A stretch of 64,000 bases of DNA from Debaryomyces hansenii CBS767 (Eukaryota; Ascomycota; Pichiomycetes; Serinales; Debaryomycetaceae): contig NC_006045.2 in the NCBI RefSeq assembly GCF_000006445.2, positions 1,364,001 to 1,428,000 of the forward strand. The letters run 5' to 3'. The notes under the pieces were generated by a model, which was not told where the DNA came from, made no database searches, and saw only the letters and a program-made list of their open reading frames with translations. Within the stretch, counting starts at the first letter, position 1; each line of letters begins with the position of its first letter. This document shows, piece after piece, positions 18,151 to 28,945 of this stretch. The position numbers and the translations under genes were made by a program.

Positions 18151-19108
18151 TTTTAACTAATTTAGCGGTATTCTTATCTCTGCAAGCTGATCTGAAGATT
18201 TGGGACTAAGATAATCGTTGTATACAGAACCGATGAAATTCAATCCATATTTAGATTCGACATGGTTTTATATCTACAGATCGACGAGAGGAACACAAAT
18301 GATGTCAAAGCAAGAGATCTTAAACGGAAGGATTTGATTTTAAATCAGTGGAATTTTTAAATTGATTATTATTGAAATCTATAAAAATTTGGAACACCGA
18401 TCAACAAAAAAAAAGTACGAACTGACAAATGTCTAATTATGCTGATTCTTCCTAATAGCCATAATAATCAGAAGACAAATCTAGTAAAGCAGCCATATAG
18501 ATGAATATGAAAGCCTATTACACTTATAGTTGAGGCCATGTATCAGTTTGCGCAAAATTTGCGCTTCCTAATTTTTCAGTAGTTTTGTCAAGTTGCGTAT
18601 TGTTTGGTTTCAAACTAGTGTGATACTGTCGTATATGGTTTTAGCCAAGAAACATTGAATATCGTTTATATGTATTTTATAGCTACGCCACATTGTTTAC
18701 GGTTAATGAAGATGGGACTTAATACTGCATAAAAAGACCACCTCTATACGAGGGTTATTCGATTTCCTGTTCTCGTCTATACGAGCTCATACTAGAAATG
18801 CTAGTAAGACACAACTATGAAGTTACTGAATAAAACGCTTGGGTTATAGATCACATAGAGGCTGAATGACTAGAACTAAACGACGAAAGAAATAAATGAC
18901 TTAGAATGACGAGAAAATGAATAATGCAGCAGGTAATTTGAACGAGGAAGTTTGTATATTTAAAGGCTCTTAGCCTGGCTTGTTTTCGTATCTATTCATA
19001 ATTGATAGTCAAATAACAAACTATTTGAATTCAAGCTATCATAAACTACTGTGCTTCTGACTTAGAGTTTAACAAATATATATTTCAGTGAAGGGACAAA
19101 AGGTTAAA
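18151..19108. other. Divergent promoter region ATS1 / ABC transporter pseudogene
   Basis: The ~960-bp gap contains three sterol-response-element cores (separate entry) and AT-rich sequence. No gene seen. Confidence 0.5.
18629..18784. promoter_or_regulatory. Three sterol response elements (TCGTATA) upstream of the ABC transporter
   Basis: TCGTATA cores lie at 18629-18635 (plus), 18745-18751 (minus) and 18778-18784 (minus). The last sits inside an inverted repeat CTCGT-CTAT-ACGAG at 18772-18785. TCGTATA is the known binding core of the Upc2/Ecm22 zinc-cluster regulators of sterol genes. The sites are 325-480 bp upstream of the transporter ATG. The last two share the decamer TCTATACGAG with the ERG24 promoter. 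Confidence 0.6.
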
Positions 19109-22100
19109 ATGTCAAAATTAGTCACTATGATCGACGATAAGCGAATCCCAAACTATCAAGGATTCGATGAGGATGTTGCGTCTGAGGTGCAAAGTTTGGC
19201 ACGTTCGCTAAATGGTATGCCAACAGATGAAAATGCGCTTTTTAGGACATTTAGCAATATGTCACTGATACCAGGAGTGAATCCTATGTGCGAAGATAAG
19301 ATTCATCCCAAATTGGACCCTGATTCAGATGCATTTGATTCGAAGTTCTGGGTAAAAAATCTTAGAAAGATGTATGATTCAGACCCTGCGTATTATAAGC
19401 CCTTGCAATTAGGAGTGGCTTTCAAGGATCTTCGAGTATATGGTAGAGCTACAGATGCAGATTATCAGTCCGATTTTGCAAATGTTGGTTACAAGCTTTT
19501 TTCAAGAATGATTAAAAAGTATATGGATAGGCACAAGGAAGGTGCAAAATTCGATATTTTGAAGTCTATGGATGGGCTTTTGAAGCCCGGAGAACTCACA
19601 GTGGTTTTAGGCAGACCAGGTGCCGGGTGCTCAACATTTTTAAAAACAATTGCGTCTCATACGCACGGCTTTAATGTCGATAAAAAGTCTATCATCTCTT
19701 ATGATGGTTTAACTCCGAAGGACATTATTAATCATTTTCGAGGAGATGTTGTATACTGTGCTGAGACCGAATCCCATTTCCCTCAGTTGACTGTTGGTCA
19801 AACGTTGGAATTTGCTGCAAAAATGAGAACTCCACAAAATAGGCCGAAAGGGGTTACAAGAGAACAGTATGCAACTCATATAACTAAAGTGATTATGGCA
19901 ACTTATGGGTTATCGCATACGGAAAATACTAGGGTAGGTGATGATTTTGTAAGAGGAGTTTCGGGTGGCGAGCGTAAAAGAGTTTCTATTGCCGAAGTTG
20001 CATTATCGTTTGCGTCATTGCAATGTTGGGATAACTCTACCAGAGGCTTAGATTCTGCTACAGCCTTAGAATTCATTAGGGCGTTGAAGACCTCGGCGAC
20101 TGTCTTAAATGCGACTCCAATGATAGCGATTTACCAATGTTCTCAAGATGCTTACGATTCATTTGATAAGGTGGTTTTACTTTATGAAGGTTATCAAATT
20201 TTTTTTGGTAATAGTAAAAGAGCAAAATTATACTTTTTTGAAATGGGATATGACTGTCCACAAAGACAAACAACTGCTGACTTCTTGACATCCTTGACCA
20301 ACCCGACAGAACGTGTCGTCAGGCCAGGTTATGAAAATAAGGTTCCTAGAAGCCCAGAGGAGTTCTATGCTTATTGGCAAAATTCACCGGAAAGGAAATC
20401 ATTACTAGGGGAAATTGACGTTGAATAAGACAAATAATGAGGAGCATTTACAGCAATTCAAAGAGGCACATAATACAAAACAATCAAATCACCTCAGCAA
20501 GAAATCGCCTCATATTGTTTCATATGCAATGCAGGTTAAGTATATAATCGATAGAAACATATTGAGAATCAAGGGAGATCCATCGATTACTTTATTTAAT
20601 GTGTTGGGTAATGCAGCAATGGGTCTTATTATTTCATCGATTTTCTACAACCTAAATGAAACCACCGGTTCGTTCTATTATAGGACTGCTGCTATGTTTT
20701 TTGCTGTCTTATTTAATGCGTTGTCTTCGTTATTGGAAATAATTTCTCTATATGAGGCCAGACCAATCGTGGAGAAGCATAAAACTTATGCTTTGTATCA
20801 TCCTTCGGCAGATGCGTTTGCCTCTATTCTAACAGAATTACCATCCAAGTTATTAAGTTCACTTGCAATTAACTTCGTCCTTTATTTCATGGTTAATTTC
20901 CGTCGTAATGCTGGTCACTTTTTTTTCTATTTGTTAGTTAACTTCACTGCTACATTATCGATGTCGCATTTGTTCAGAACAATTGGATCTGCTACCAGAA
21001 CATTAGCTCAAGCAATGACACCCGCGGCTGTGGTTTTACTTGCGTTGATGATATTTACCGGTTTTGTTATTCCAACCACTGATATGCTTGGTTGGTGTCG
21101 TTGGATTAACTATCTAGATCCTATTGCATATGCCTTCGAAGCATTGATAGCGAATGAGTTTCATGGAAGGGAATTTGAGTGCGCACAATTTGTTCCTTCT
21201 GGTGCCGGATATCCAACATCTGGCGATTTTATAACTTGCTCTGTTATTGGGGCAATAGCTGGCAGGAAGGAAGTTAGCGGAGACGATTATATCAATGAGA
21301 AGTTCTTATATTACTAGAGTAATAGATGGAGAAACTGGGGCATAGTTGTAGCCTTTACTATCTTCTTCTTATTTACTTATGTAGTGCTATGTGAATATAA
21401 TGAAGGTGCTATGCAACAAGGTGAAGTATTATTATTTCAAAGAAAAGCTTTGAAGAAGAACAAATTAAGGTTAAAGGATGTTGAAAGTGGGGAAATTGTG
21501 AATATCAGTTCTGATGGTAATTATAGTGGATCTGATAATGAGATGGCGAATAATTTGCAAGCAGGAGGAAGGATATTCCACTGGCGTAAATTAACCTATA
21601 AAGTTAAAATAAAGTCGGAAGAAAGGGTGATTTTAAATAATGTTCATGGCTGGGTTAAGCCAGGACAAATAACTGCATTAATGGGGGCATCTGGTGCTGG
21701 TAAGACTACTTTGTTAAATGCATTATCTGACAGGTTAACTACTGGTGACATTACTGCAGGAACCCGTATGGTAAATGGCCATGAATTAGATACTTCTTTT
21801 CAAAGGTCTATTGGATATGTTCAACAGCAAGACTTGCATCTTGAAACTTCTACTGTGCGTGAAGCATTGACATTTTCTGCATACTTGAGACAACCTAAAT
21901 CAGTACCTAAATCAGAAAAAGATTCATATGTTGGTAATATTATTCGATTGTTAGAAATGGAAAAGTATTCTGAAGCTGTGGTGGGGGTCCCGGGCGAAGG
22001 ATTGAATGTCGAACAAAGGAAAAGGTTGACCATTGGTGTTGAATTAGTCGCGAAACCCAAGTTGTTGGTTTTCCTTGATGAACCTACTTCTGGTTTAGAT

Positions 22101-23507
22101 TCTCAAACAGCCTACTCAATTTGTAAGTTGATCCGTAAATTAGCTGATCATGGGCAGGCTATTTTGTGTACTATTCATCAACCTTCTGCTATTTTGTTGA
22201 AAGAATTTGACAGATTATTATTTTTACAAAAAGGTGGCGAGACTGTATACTTCGGTGATCTTGGTGATAATTGCCAAACATTGATAGAATACTTTGAAAG
22301 GTATGGCGCACCAAAGTGTCCAACAGAAGCCAACCCAGCCGAATGGATGTTGGAAATCATTGGTGCTGCACCAGGAAGTCATGCTAATCAAAATTATCAT
22401 GATGCATGGGTAAATTCTAGGGAGTACAAGGCGGTTAATGAAGAATTAGATGTAATGGAACAAGAATTAGTGAAAAAGCCGAAGGATAATTCGCCAGAAG
22501 ATATGACGAAATACGCAGTTCCATTTTGGTGTCAATACAAACACGTTACTCATAGAGTCTTCCAGCAGTATTGGAGAACACCCTCATATACCTACTCAAA
22601 GATTTTCATGACAGTATTCTCTTCTTTATTCAACGGATTTATTTTCTTTAAGGCTGATAAATCTTTGCAAGGATTACAAAATCAAATGTTTTCTGTCTTC
22701 ATGTTCCTCTTCATCTTGGATACTTTAGTGCAACAATACTTCCCAAATTTTATCGCGCAGAGAGATTTATACGAAGTGAGAGAAAGACCATCGAGGTCTT
22801 TTTCGTGGGTTGCGTTTATTTTAGCGCAAATCACGGCAGAGATTCCATGGCAGATTTTTTCGGGAACCATAGCTTTCTTCTGCTGGTATTATCCCATTGG
22901 ACTTTATAGGAATGCAGAAGCTACTGATGCTGTAAGTGAACGTGGCGCATTAATGTGGGTTGTTATTATCTTGTTTTTTATCTACTGTTCTACAATAGCG
23001 CAATTATGTATCTCGTTTAACGAGTTAGCTAATAATGCAGCAAATTTGGTATCACTATTATTCACAATGTGTTTAACATTTTGTGGTGTCTTAGCCTCAT
23101 CTGATGCAATGCCAAGATTTTGGATTTTCATGTACAGATGTAACCCGTTTACTTATTTGGTTTCTGTCATTTTGTCGCTTGGTCTCGCTGATTCAGATGT
23201 AACTTGTTCCGATAAAGAATTATTAAAATTCAAACCACAGAGTGGTCGAACCTGTGGTGAATATATGCAACCATACATGGAGAAAACAGGTGGTTATTTA
23301 ATCAGCAATGACAGCACAGAATCATGCAATTTCTGTACTACTTCTTCCACAAATATGTTCTTAAGCAAAGTAGGTGCTGACTACAGTAAGAAAAGCCGTG
23401 ATATTGGTATCTTTGTTTGCTTTATTGTTATTAATATTATAGGAACTATATTCTTATATTGGGTTGCCAGAGTACCAAAAGGCAACAGGCAGAAACTATC
23501 AAAATAG
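19109..23507 (+). pseudogene. CDR/PDR5-type ABC multidrug transporter, disrupted by a frame shift and a stop
   Basis: The three reading blocks together span ~1,465 codons, the length of a full PDR-family exporter (NBD-TMD-NBD-TMD). Block 1 carries NBD1: the atypical Walker A GRPGAGCST, signature VSGGERKRVS, and NSTRGLDSATAL. It shifts frame by +1 between 20409 and 20425. Block 2 (membrane domain 1, FYYRTAAMFFAVLFNA, EFHGREFECAQ) hits an in-frame TAG at 21315-21317. The same frame then continues without loss (WRNWGIVV) into NBD2 (GASGAGKTT, LNVEQRKRLT, FLDEPTSGLDSQ) and membrane domain 2, ending ARVPKGNRQK. All catalytic motifs remain, so decay is recent, or one or both lesions are sequencing errors. 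ATG 19109 is the first in-frame ATG. Confidence 0.85.
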
Positions 23508-23839
23508 AGCTTAGCAATGAACATTGCAGCCTAATTTACATATGTTATCTTTTTATCAACATTGCAAAATATCTGAATAATTCATTGTAGAATTTTAGTA
23601 AAGTATTCCATGGAATAGAAACCTATATCATAATATCATGATTTAAGACCGCTATATAGAAAGTTCAGCTCTATACAAATAATTTCACCTATTCTCGTTC
23701 TTCACGTATATTCGTTTATTCATTGATTTTGTGTTTCAAAAAGATTATACGACTATAGTCTATACGAGACCAAGAAATCATATATAAACTTCGAAAACAC
23801 ATTGTATAGTTAGGTCCTTGAGAGTTCAGTGGAATAAAG
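23508..23839. other. ERG24 promoter region
   Basis: Contains two sterol response elements (separate entry) and a TATA-like ATATATAA near 23779. No gene. Confidence 0.5.
23746..23767 (-). promoter_or_regulatory. Two sterol response elements upstream of ERG24
   Basis: TATACGA (reverse of TCGTATA) lies at 23746-23752 and 23761-23767, about 75-95 bp upstream of the ERG24 ATG. The second is within TCTATACGAG (23759-23768), the same decamer found twice in the upstream ABC transporter promoter. Upc2-type regulation of an ergosterol gene is expected. Confidence 0.65.
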
Positions 23840-25171
23840 ATGTCAATTTTGAACCCAACTACAGTTCATCGGGAGTTTTTCGGGGTACCAGGATCGTTAG
23901 CGATTACCTTAGGACTTCCGACTGTTATAACGTTGTTTGCATTAATTACCAATGAGTATTATTCGGTGCAAGGTTTATCATTGGATTTTAATGCTATAAT
24001 TTCTCAAATACCTTCAAATACAAAGGAATGGATTGAGTTATGTTTTGATTTCAATTGCTGGGCTGCTTACTTAACATGGTTTACCGTCTTGGTGTTATTG
24101 GACTATATCTTGCCAGGTAAGAAGCTTAAAGGTATAGAGTTAAGAGACAAAAGCCAATTGGAATATAGAATAAATGGGAAGCTGATGGCAGGATTATTGA
24201 CTGTTCTTTTGTTAAGTAGGCTATTCGTATCTAATAGCTACTATTTACCCGAATTGCAGTTCATTTATGACAATCAATTAAAGTTAACTTTGGTCACTAC
24301 GATTTTTTCATTCTTGTTGGCAGTTTTTGTTTACGTTTGTTCATTTATTCCATTGACGACGCCAAATAAAGCAGGGACTAAGGAGAGAATATTATCGATC
24401 AATGGGAATTCAGGTAATATAATCTACGATTGGTTTATTGGTAGGGAATTAAATCCTCGTATTGGTTCGTGGGATATCAAACTATTCTGTGAGTTGAGAC
24501 CTGGTATGTTATTATGGTTTTTGATTAATTTATCATGTGTGCATAACCAGTACCACAGGCTCAACAAAATCACTGATTCTTTATTGTTAGTGAATTTTTT
24601 GCAAGCTTTTTATGTTTTTGATGGTGTGTTGAACGAAGAAGGTGTATTATCAATGATGGATATAACCACCGACGGGTTTGGGTTCATGTTAAGCTTTGGA
24701 GATTTGGCCTGGTTGCCTTGGTCCTATTCGTTACAAGCAAGATACTTAGCGTTGCCTGAAAACTCGTTGGAATTAGGCTATATTAAAGTTGCTTTAATTT
24801 TGGCTTTAAGTTTCACTGGTTACTACATATTCCACTCGTCAAACAAACAGAAATCGGACTTCAGAATGGGTAAATTAGACCACTTGAATTTGAAAAGCAT
24901 TAAAACCAAAACTGGGTCAAAATTATTATGCGATGGCTGGTGGGGCATCTCACAACACACAAATTACTTCGGTGATTGGTTGATTGGGTGGTCATGGTGT
25001 TTACCTACTGGGTTTCAAACATTGTTAACCTATTTCTACGTTATTTATTTTGGGGTCTTACTAGTTCATAGACAGACGAGGGACGAAGCTAAATGTAGAT
25101 TAAAGTATGGCAAGCAATGGGAAGAATACGAAGAGCTCGTTCCTTACAAAATTGTGCCTTACGTTTATTGA
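23840..25171 (+). CDS. ERG24: Sterol C-14 reductase
   Basis: ER membrane enzyme that reduces the C14-C15 double bond of 4,4-dimethyl-cholesta-8,14,24-trienol in ergosterol synthesis; a target of morpholine antifungals. It has 443 residues and many hydrophobic spans. Family signatures are clear: GNIIYDWFIGRELNPRIG, ELRPGMLLWFLINLSC, DITTDGFGFMLSFGD with YSLQARYL, FRMGKLDHLNLKSIKT, LLCDGWWGISQHTNYFGDW, and the C-terminal EYEELVPYKIVPYVY, ending as Lamin B receptor/ERG24 proteins do. It follows the broken ABC transporter gene on the same strand, with a shared promoter motif. Confidence 0.97.
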   Translation: MSILNPTTVHREFFGVPGSLAITLGLPTVITLFALITNEYYSVQGLSLDFNAIISQIPSNTKEWIELCFDFNCWAAYLTWFTVLVLLDYILPGKKLKGIELRDKSQLEYRINGKLMAGLLTVLLLSRLFVSNSYYLPELQFIYDNQLKLTLVTTIFSFLLAVFVYVCSFIPLTTPNKAGTKERILSINGNSGNIIYDWFIGRELNPRIGSWDIKLFCELRPGMLLWFLINLSCVHNQYHRLNKITDSLLLVNFLQAFYVFDGVLNEEGVLSMMDITTDGFGFMLSFGDLAWLPWSYSLQARYLALPENSLELGYIKVALILALSFTGYYIFHSSNKQKSDFRMGKLDHLNLKSIKTKTGSKLLCDGWWGISQHTNYFGDWLIGWSWCLPTGFQTLLTYFYVIYFGVLLVHRQTRDEAKCRLKYGKQWEEYEELVPYKIVPYVY

Positions 25172-25430
25172 ACTTGCAGTTATTCAAATAGTATATTAAA
25201 GTTAAGAAATATTAATTCCTACGATATAATCATTAGTCGTAAGTAATAATCTAAGCCCGTAGTCTCTCTATAAGATATTATCAACAGTGTACCATCGTTT
25301 GGTGTACGAAAGTTGATTTTTCATATTGACGCGTGGTTTTTATCATCGCCAAAATTTCTGTTTATTGAAGGTAAAAATTTCAGATTACTTTAAACATAAA
25401 ATACAATCTATTAAGTATATACTAATAGAT

Positions 25431-28400
25431 ATGAGTTGGTATAAGGACCCATCAGAAGATAGTGCTATTCAGGTGGAAGATTCTCCAAAGAAGGAATCTT
25501 CTTACGTTCAAGTACCTACCTCATCACCAATCCATGTTAAATCGTCACCAACCAAATCTAATAATGATTTAATGCCTCCAAGTAGAACTCAAATAAACAA
25601 TGGTTCGGGCGATAATGAGGATAAAGAAAGAAAGCTTGAGGCTAAAAGACAAGCTATTAGAAACCATAAAGATTTTCCTATGGTGAAGAGAAGATTTTAT
25701 TACTTGCAAGAAAGTGATATATTTAAGGGCTTTGTTAAAGGTAAAGGTAACCTCCGGGAAATAACACAGTGGTTAACAGACAACTACAATAAGGCTGAGA
25801 TTTTAGGAAGACATGAAGCAGAACTCAAAAGACAACGAGAATTAGGTCAAGAGGAAAAGATGAAACAAGAGAAAGAAAGGTTATTAAGAGAATATCAACG
25901 TCAAGAAGAAATAAACCAAAGAAGAGAACAAGAGGAAAAAGAAAGATCTGAAAAGGAAGGTCAGAATATTGATGATCAGTATGATGATGAAGACCTTTCC
26001 CCTATTAAGGTAAGAGGTAAAGCCAGAATTAAGTCTGCTGCACCCCCACCTCCACCACCACCAGTATTATTGGAATCACCAGAGAAACAATCTTCTACCA
26101 AGGTCCATATATCCAAACCGAAAGTGTCAATTTTGGATAAGTATAAATATAAACCAAAGCAACAACCCAGTATTGACCAGGTTTTTAGACCTCAGGAAGA
26201 TATTCAACCCAAAAGGAGAAAGCTTGTACGTGCATCCACTGTCAGCAGCGGCGATGACTCTAATAGAGGTTCTCCAGTAGCAGCAACCTTTAATTATCAA
26301 GATCAATACGTTCCTAAACTCAAGATGACTATGAACGGACATGCAGTAGAAAGTGATCAAAGTAATAGGGGGGATGATGGAATTGTTGAAGATGACGATT
26401 TAGAAAAATTAGAAGAAAAGATCAAAGCAAATAGAAGAGCTGCAAAAGCTTCGAAAAACGATAGAGTCATAGAGGTCAGTGATAATGATTTAGAAGACGA
26501 TGACATGAGTGATGATATGTCAGAAGAAGACGATGATGAAGGCTATAAGACTGGCTTGACCACTATTGATTCGCAAATTTTGGAATTCTTGAATAATGCT
26601 TCAACCCAGGATATCATTGAAATTTGTAATGTTCCACCTAAGGTCTCAGAATTGATTATTACCAAGAGACCATTTCAAAATATCTATGTGGTCGCTGAAG
26701 ATAAATTTGAGTTACCAAGCGAAAATACAGAAGAGAGTGGTAATGAAAAGAAGAGGAGGGTGCAAAGGAAGACTTTAGGTCAGAAAATTATTGAAAACAC
26801 AGAATTTAGTTTGAAGGGGTATAAGGCAGTTGATTCATTAATTAAGAAATGTTCTGAATACGGTGACTTAATTTCCAAACAAATGGAAAAATGGGGTGTC
26901 ACAATTACTGGTGAAGGCGAGCTTGAAATGGTGGACCTTGAACCTACTCAAAATGCGATTGAAATTGAAGATAAAGATGACTACGAAGAAGAGGACGAAG
27001 ATATTATTGTACACCATAAAAGTAAAAGCCTAACATATATTAAAGAGAAACCATCATTATTACCAGAAGATATTGATTTGAAGAACTATCAACAAGTTGG
27101 GATTAACTGGCTTAATCTATTATATCGTAACAATTTATCATGTATTTTAGCTGACGAAATGGGTTTAGGTAAAACCTGCCAGGTCATTTCTTTTATGGCG
27201 CATTTAAAGGAAACTGAAACCAAGAAGGGCCCTCACTTGGTTATTGTACCATCGTCAACTTTAGAAAATTGGCTTAGAGAATTTAATAAATTCTGTCCTG
27301 ATTTGATGGTCCAAGCTTACTACGGGTCTCAAAGCGAAAGAGAAGAATTAAGATATGACTTACAGAATAGTGATTATGATGTTATGGTTACGACTTATAA
27401 TCTAGCCACAGGAGCTGCACCAGATTTTAAGTTCTTGAGAAATCAGAATTTTAACATGATAGTGTACGATGAAGGACATATGTTGAAAAATTCTACTTCC
27501 GAAAGATACAATAAATTAATGAGACTTAATGCAAAGTATCGTTTATTATTAACAGGTACACCGTTACAAAACAATTTAAAAGAATTAGTTTCACTTTTAG
27601 CGTTCATGTTGCCAAATCTTTTCAACGATAAGCGTGAAGATCTCCAAGGATTATTCAATCAGAAAGTTTCAACTGTTGATTCATCTGAAGGTAATTATAA
27701 CCCATTATTGTCGTTGCAAGCCATAGCTAAAGCGAAAACAATGATGACCCCCTTTGTATTAAGACGTAAAAAGGTACAGGTTTTGAAGCATTTACCGGGA
27801 AAAATTCACAAGATTGAAAATTGTGAATTGACTCCTACTCAGCGAGCCATTTACGACGATTATTTGAATCAAGGAAAGAGAACCAGAATTGAAAGAGAGA
27901 GAAGAAAGAAGTTGTCAAGTAAAGAAAATGAAAAAGCAAAAAAGAATGCCATCCCATCAAGTTCAAATGTTATGATGTCATTAAGAAAGGCTTCATTACA
28001 TCCATTATTATTCAGAACATTATTCACGGATGAAAAGGTTGCCAAAATGGCTAAGGCTATCATGAACGAACCAGAATATTTTGATGCTAATCAAACTTAC
28101 ATATTGGAAGATATGAAAGTCATGGCAGATTATGAGTTAAATAATCTTTGTGAGAAATTTCCGAAGACATTAAGCAAGTTTGTTTTACAAGACGAGGACT
28201 GGCTCAATGGTGGTAAAATCTCAAAGCTAATCGAGATCTTGGACAAAATTATAAACAAGAAAGAAAAAGTGTTAATTTTTTCATTGTTCACTCAAATGTT
28301 GGACATACTAGAAAAAGTGTTGACCATTTCTAACATGAAGTTTTTGAGATTGGACGGACAAACAAGTGTTGATACAAGACAAGATTTAATCGATAAATTT

Positions 28401-28733
28401 TATGATGATGAGACAATTCCAGTATTTTTATTGTCTACCAAAGCCGGAGGTTTTGGTATCAATTTAGTGGCAGCAAATCATGTTATAATATTTGACCAAT
28501 CGTTCAATCCCCATGATGACAAGCAAGCAGAAGATAGAGCTCATAGAGTCGGTCAAACAAGCGAAGTTGTTGTGACAAAGTTGATTGCCAAAAATACAAT
28601 TGAAGAGAACATGTTACAATTGGCGGAAAATAAATTGCAATTAGATCAATCTATCAGTAGTAATGAACTCACTGATTCCAAATTCGAAGAGAAAGCAGCT
28701 TCCCTTTTTGAAAAGCTCTTATTCGATAATTGA
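25431..28733 (+). CDS. FUN30: Fun30-type SNF2 chromatin remodeller
   Basis: Starting at the first in-frame ATG (25431; the frame is open further up but without ATG) gives 1,100 residues, near S. cerevisiae Fun30 (1,131). The N-terminal half is charged and low-complexity, with a coiled coil (~120-190), a poly-proline run and acidic patches. It includes a CUE-like segment (DSQILEFLNNASTQDIIEIC). The Snf2 ATPase follows: motif I DEMGLGKT (~576), motif II DEGH (~680), motif III LLLTGTPLQNNL, and C-terminal helicase motifs (LRLDGQTSVDTRQ, STKAGGFGIN, DRAHRVGQ). Fun30 acts in DNA-end resection and silent chromatin. Confidence 0.95.
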   Translation: MSWYKDPSEDSAIQVEDSPKKESSYVQVPTSSPIHVKSSPTKSNNDLMPPSRTQINNGSGDNEDKERKLEAKRQAIRNHKDFPMVKRRFYYLQESDIFKGFVKGKGNLREITQWLTDNYNKAEILGRHEAELKRQRELGQEEKMKQEKERLLREYQRQEEINQRREQEEKERSEKEGQNIDDQYDDEDLSPIKVRGKARIKSAAPPPPPPPVLLESPEKQSSTKVHISKPKVSILDKYKYKPKQQPSIDQVFRPQEDIQPKRRKLVRASTVSSGDDSNRGSPVAATFNYQDQYVPKLKMTMNGHAVESDQSNRGDDGIVEDDDLEKLEEKIKANRRAAKASKNDRVIEVSDNDLEDDDMSDDMSEEDDDEGYKTGLTTIDSQILEFLNNASTQDIIEICNVPPKVSELIITKRPFQNIYVVAEDKFELPSENTEESGNEKKRRVQRKTLGQKIIENTEFSLKGYKAVDSLIKKCSEYGDLISKQMEKWGVTITGEGELEMVDLEPTQNAIEIEDKDDYEEEDEDIIVHHKSKSLTYIKEKPSLLPEDIDLKNYQQVGINWLNLLYRNNLSCILADEMGLGKTCQVISFMAHLKETETKKGPHLVIVPSSTLENWLREFNKFCPDLMVQAYYGSQSEREELRYDLQNSDYDVMVTTYNLATGAAPDFKFLRNQNFNMIVYDEGHMLKNSTSERYNKLMRLNAKYRLLLTGTPLQNNLKELVSLLAFMLPNLFNDKREDLQGLFNQKVSTVDSSEGNYNPLLSLQAIAKAKTMMTPFVLRRKKVQVLKHLPGKIHKIENCELTPTQRAIYDDYLNQGKRTRIERERRKKLSSKENEKAKKNAIPSSSNVMMSLRKASLHPLLFRTLFTDEKVAKMAKAIMNEPEYFDANQTYILEDMKVMADYELNNLCEKFPKTLSKFVLQDEDWLNGGKISKLIEILDKIINKKEKVLIFSLFTQMLDILEKVLTISNMKFLRLDGQTSVDTRQDLIDKFYDDETIPVFLLSTKAGGFGINLVAANHVIIFDQSFNPHDDKQAEDRAHRVGQTSEVVVTKLIAKNTIEENMLQLAENKLQLDQSISSNELTDSKFEEKAASLFEKLLFDN

Positions 28734-28816
28734 GCTACTGATCAAATAGATAAAAAAGAAACAATTTTTTTTGCGTCAAATTCCGACTTCCGAGACAACT
28801 AATAAAAATGATCTGT

Positions 28817-28838
28817 CCTCGGTATTGTATATCCGAGG
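28817..28838. promoter_or_regulatory. Inverted CGG-N10-CCG element between FUN30 and NFU1
   Basis: CCTCGG (28817-28822) and CCGAGG (28833-28838) form a perfect 6-bp inverted repeat, giving CGG-N10-CCG, the spacing recognised by some zinc-cluster regulators such as Put3. It lies ~110 bp upstream of the NFU1 ATG. A role as FUN30 transcript-end hairpin is the alternative. Confidence 0.3.
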
Positions 28839-28945
28839 GGATTTTGTCTTCGAGCTAAAAGACTTATTAATACTATAGCACAAACTTTTATAGTCTTTTT
28901 CATAATACTTTTAAATTAAACATTTAATCAATAATACTTATAGAC

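Noticed and set aside
19081..19109. An acceptor-like TATTTCAG followed by TG at 19089, suggesting a split start codon as in RPP2 for the ABC transporter
   Set aside because: No good donor after an A and no TACTAAC-like branch was found upstream. The first in-frame ATG at 19109 gives a plausible PDR-family N terminus.
20409..20425. Programmed +1 ribosomal frameshift in the ABC transporter
   Set aside because: The gene also has an in-frame TAG at 21315, and PDR transporters are not known to use frameshifting. Recent pseudogenisation or sequence error is simpler.
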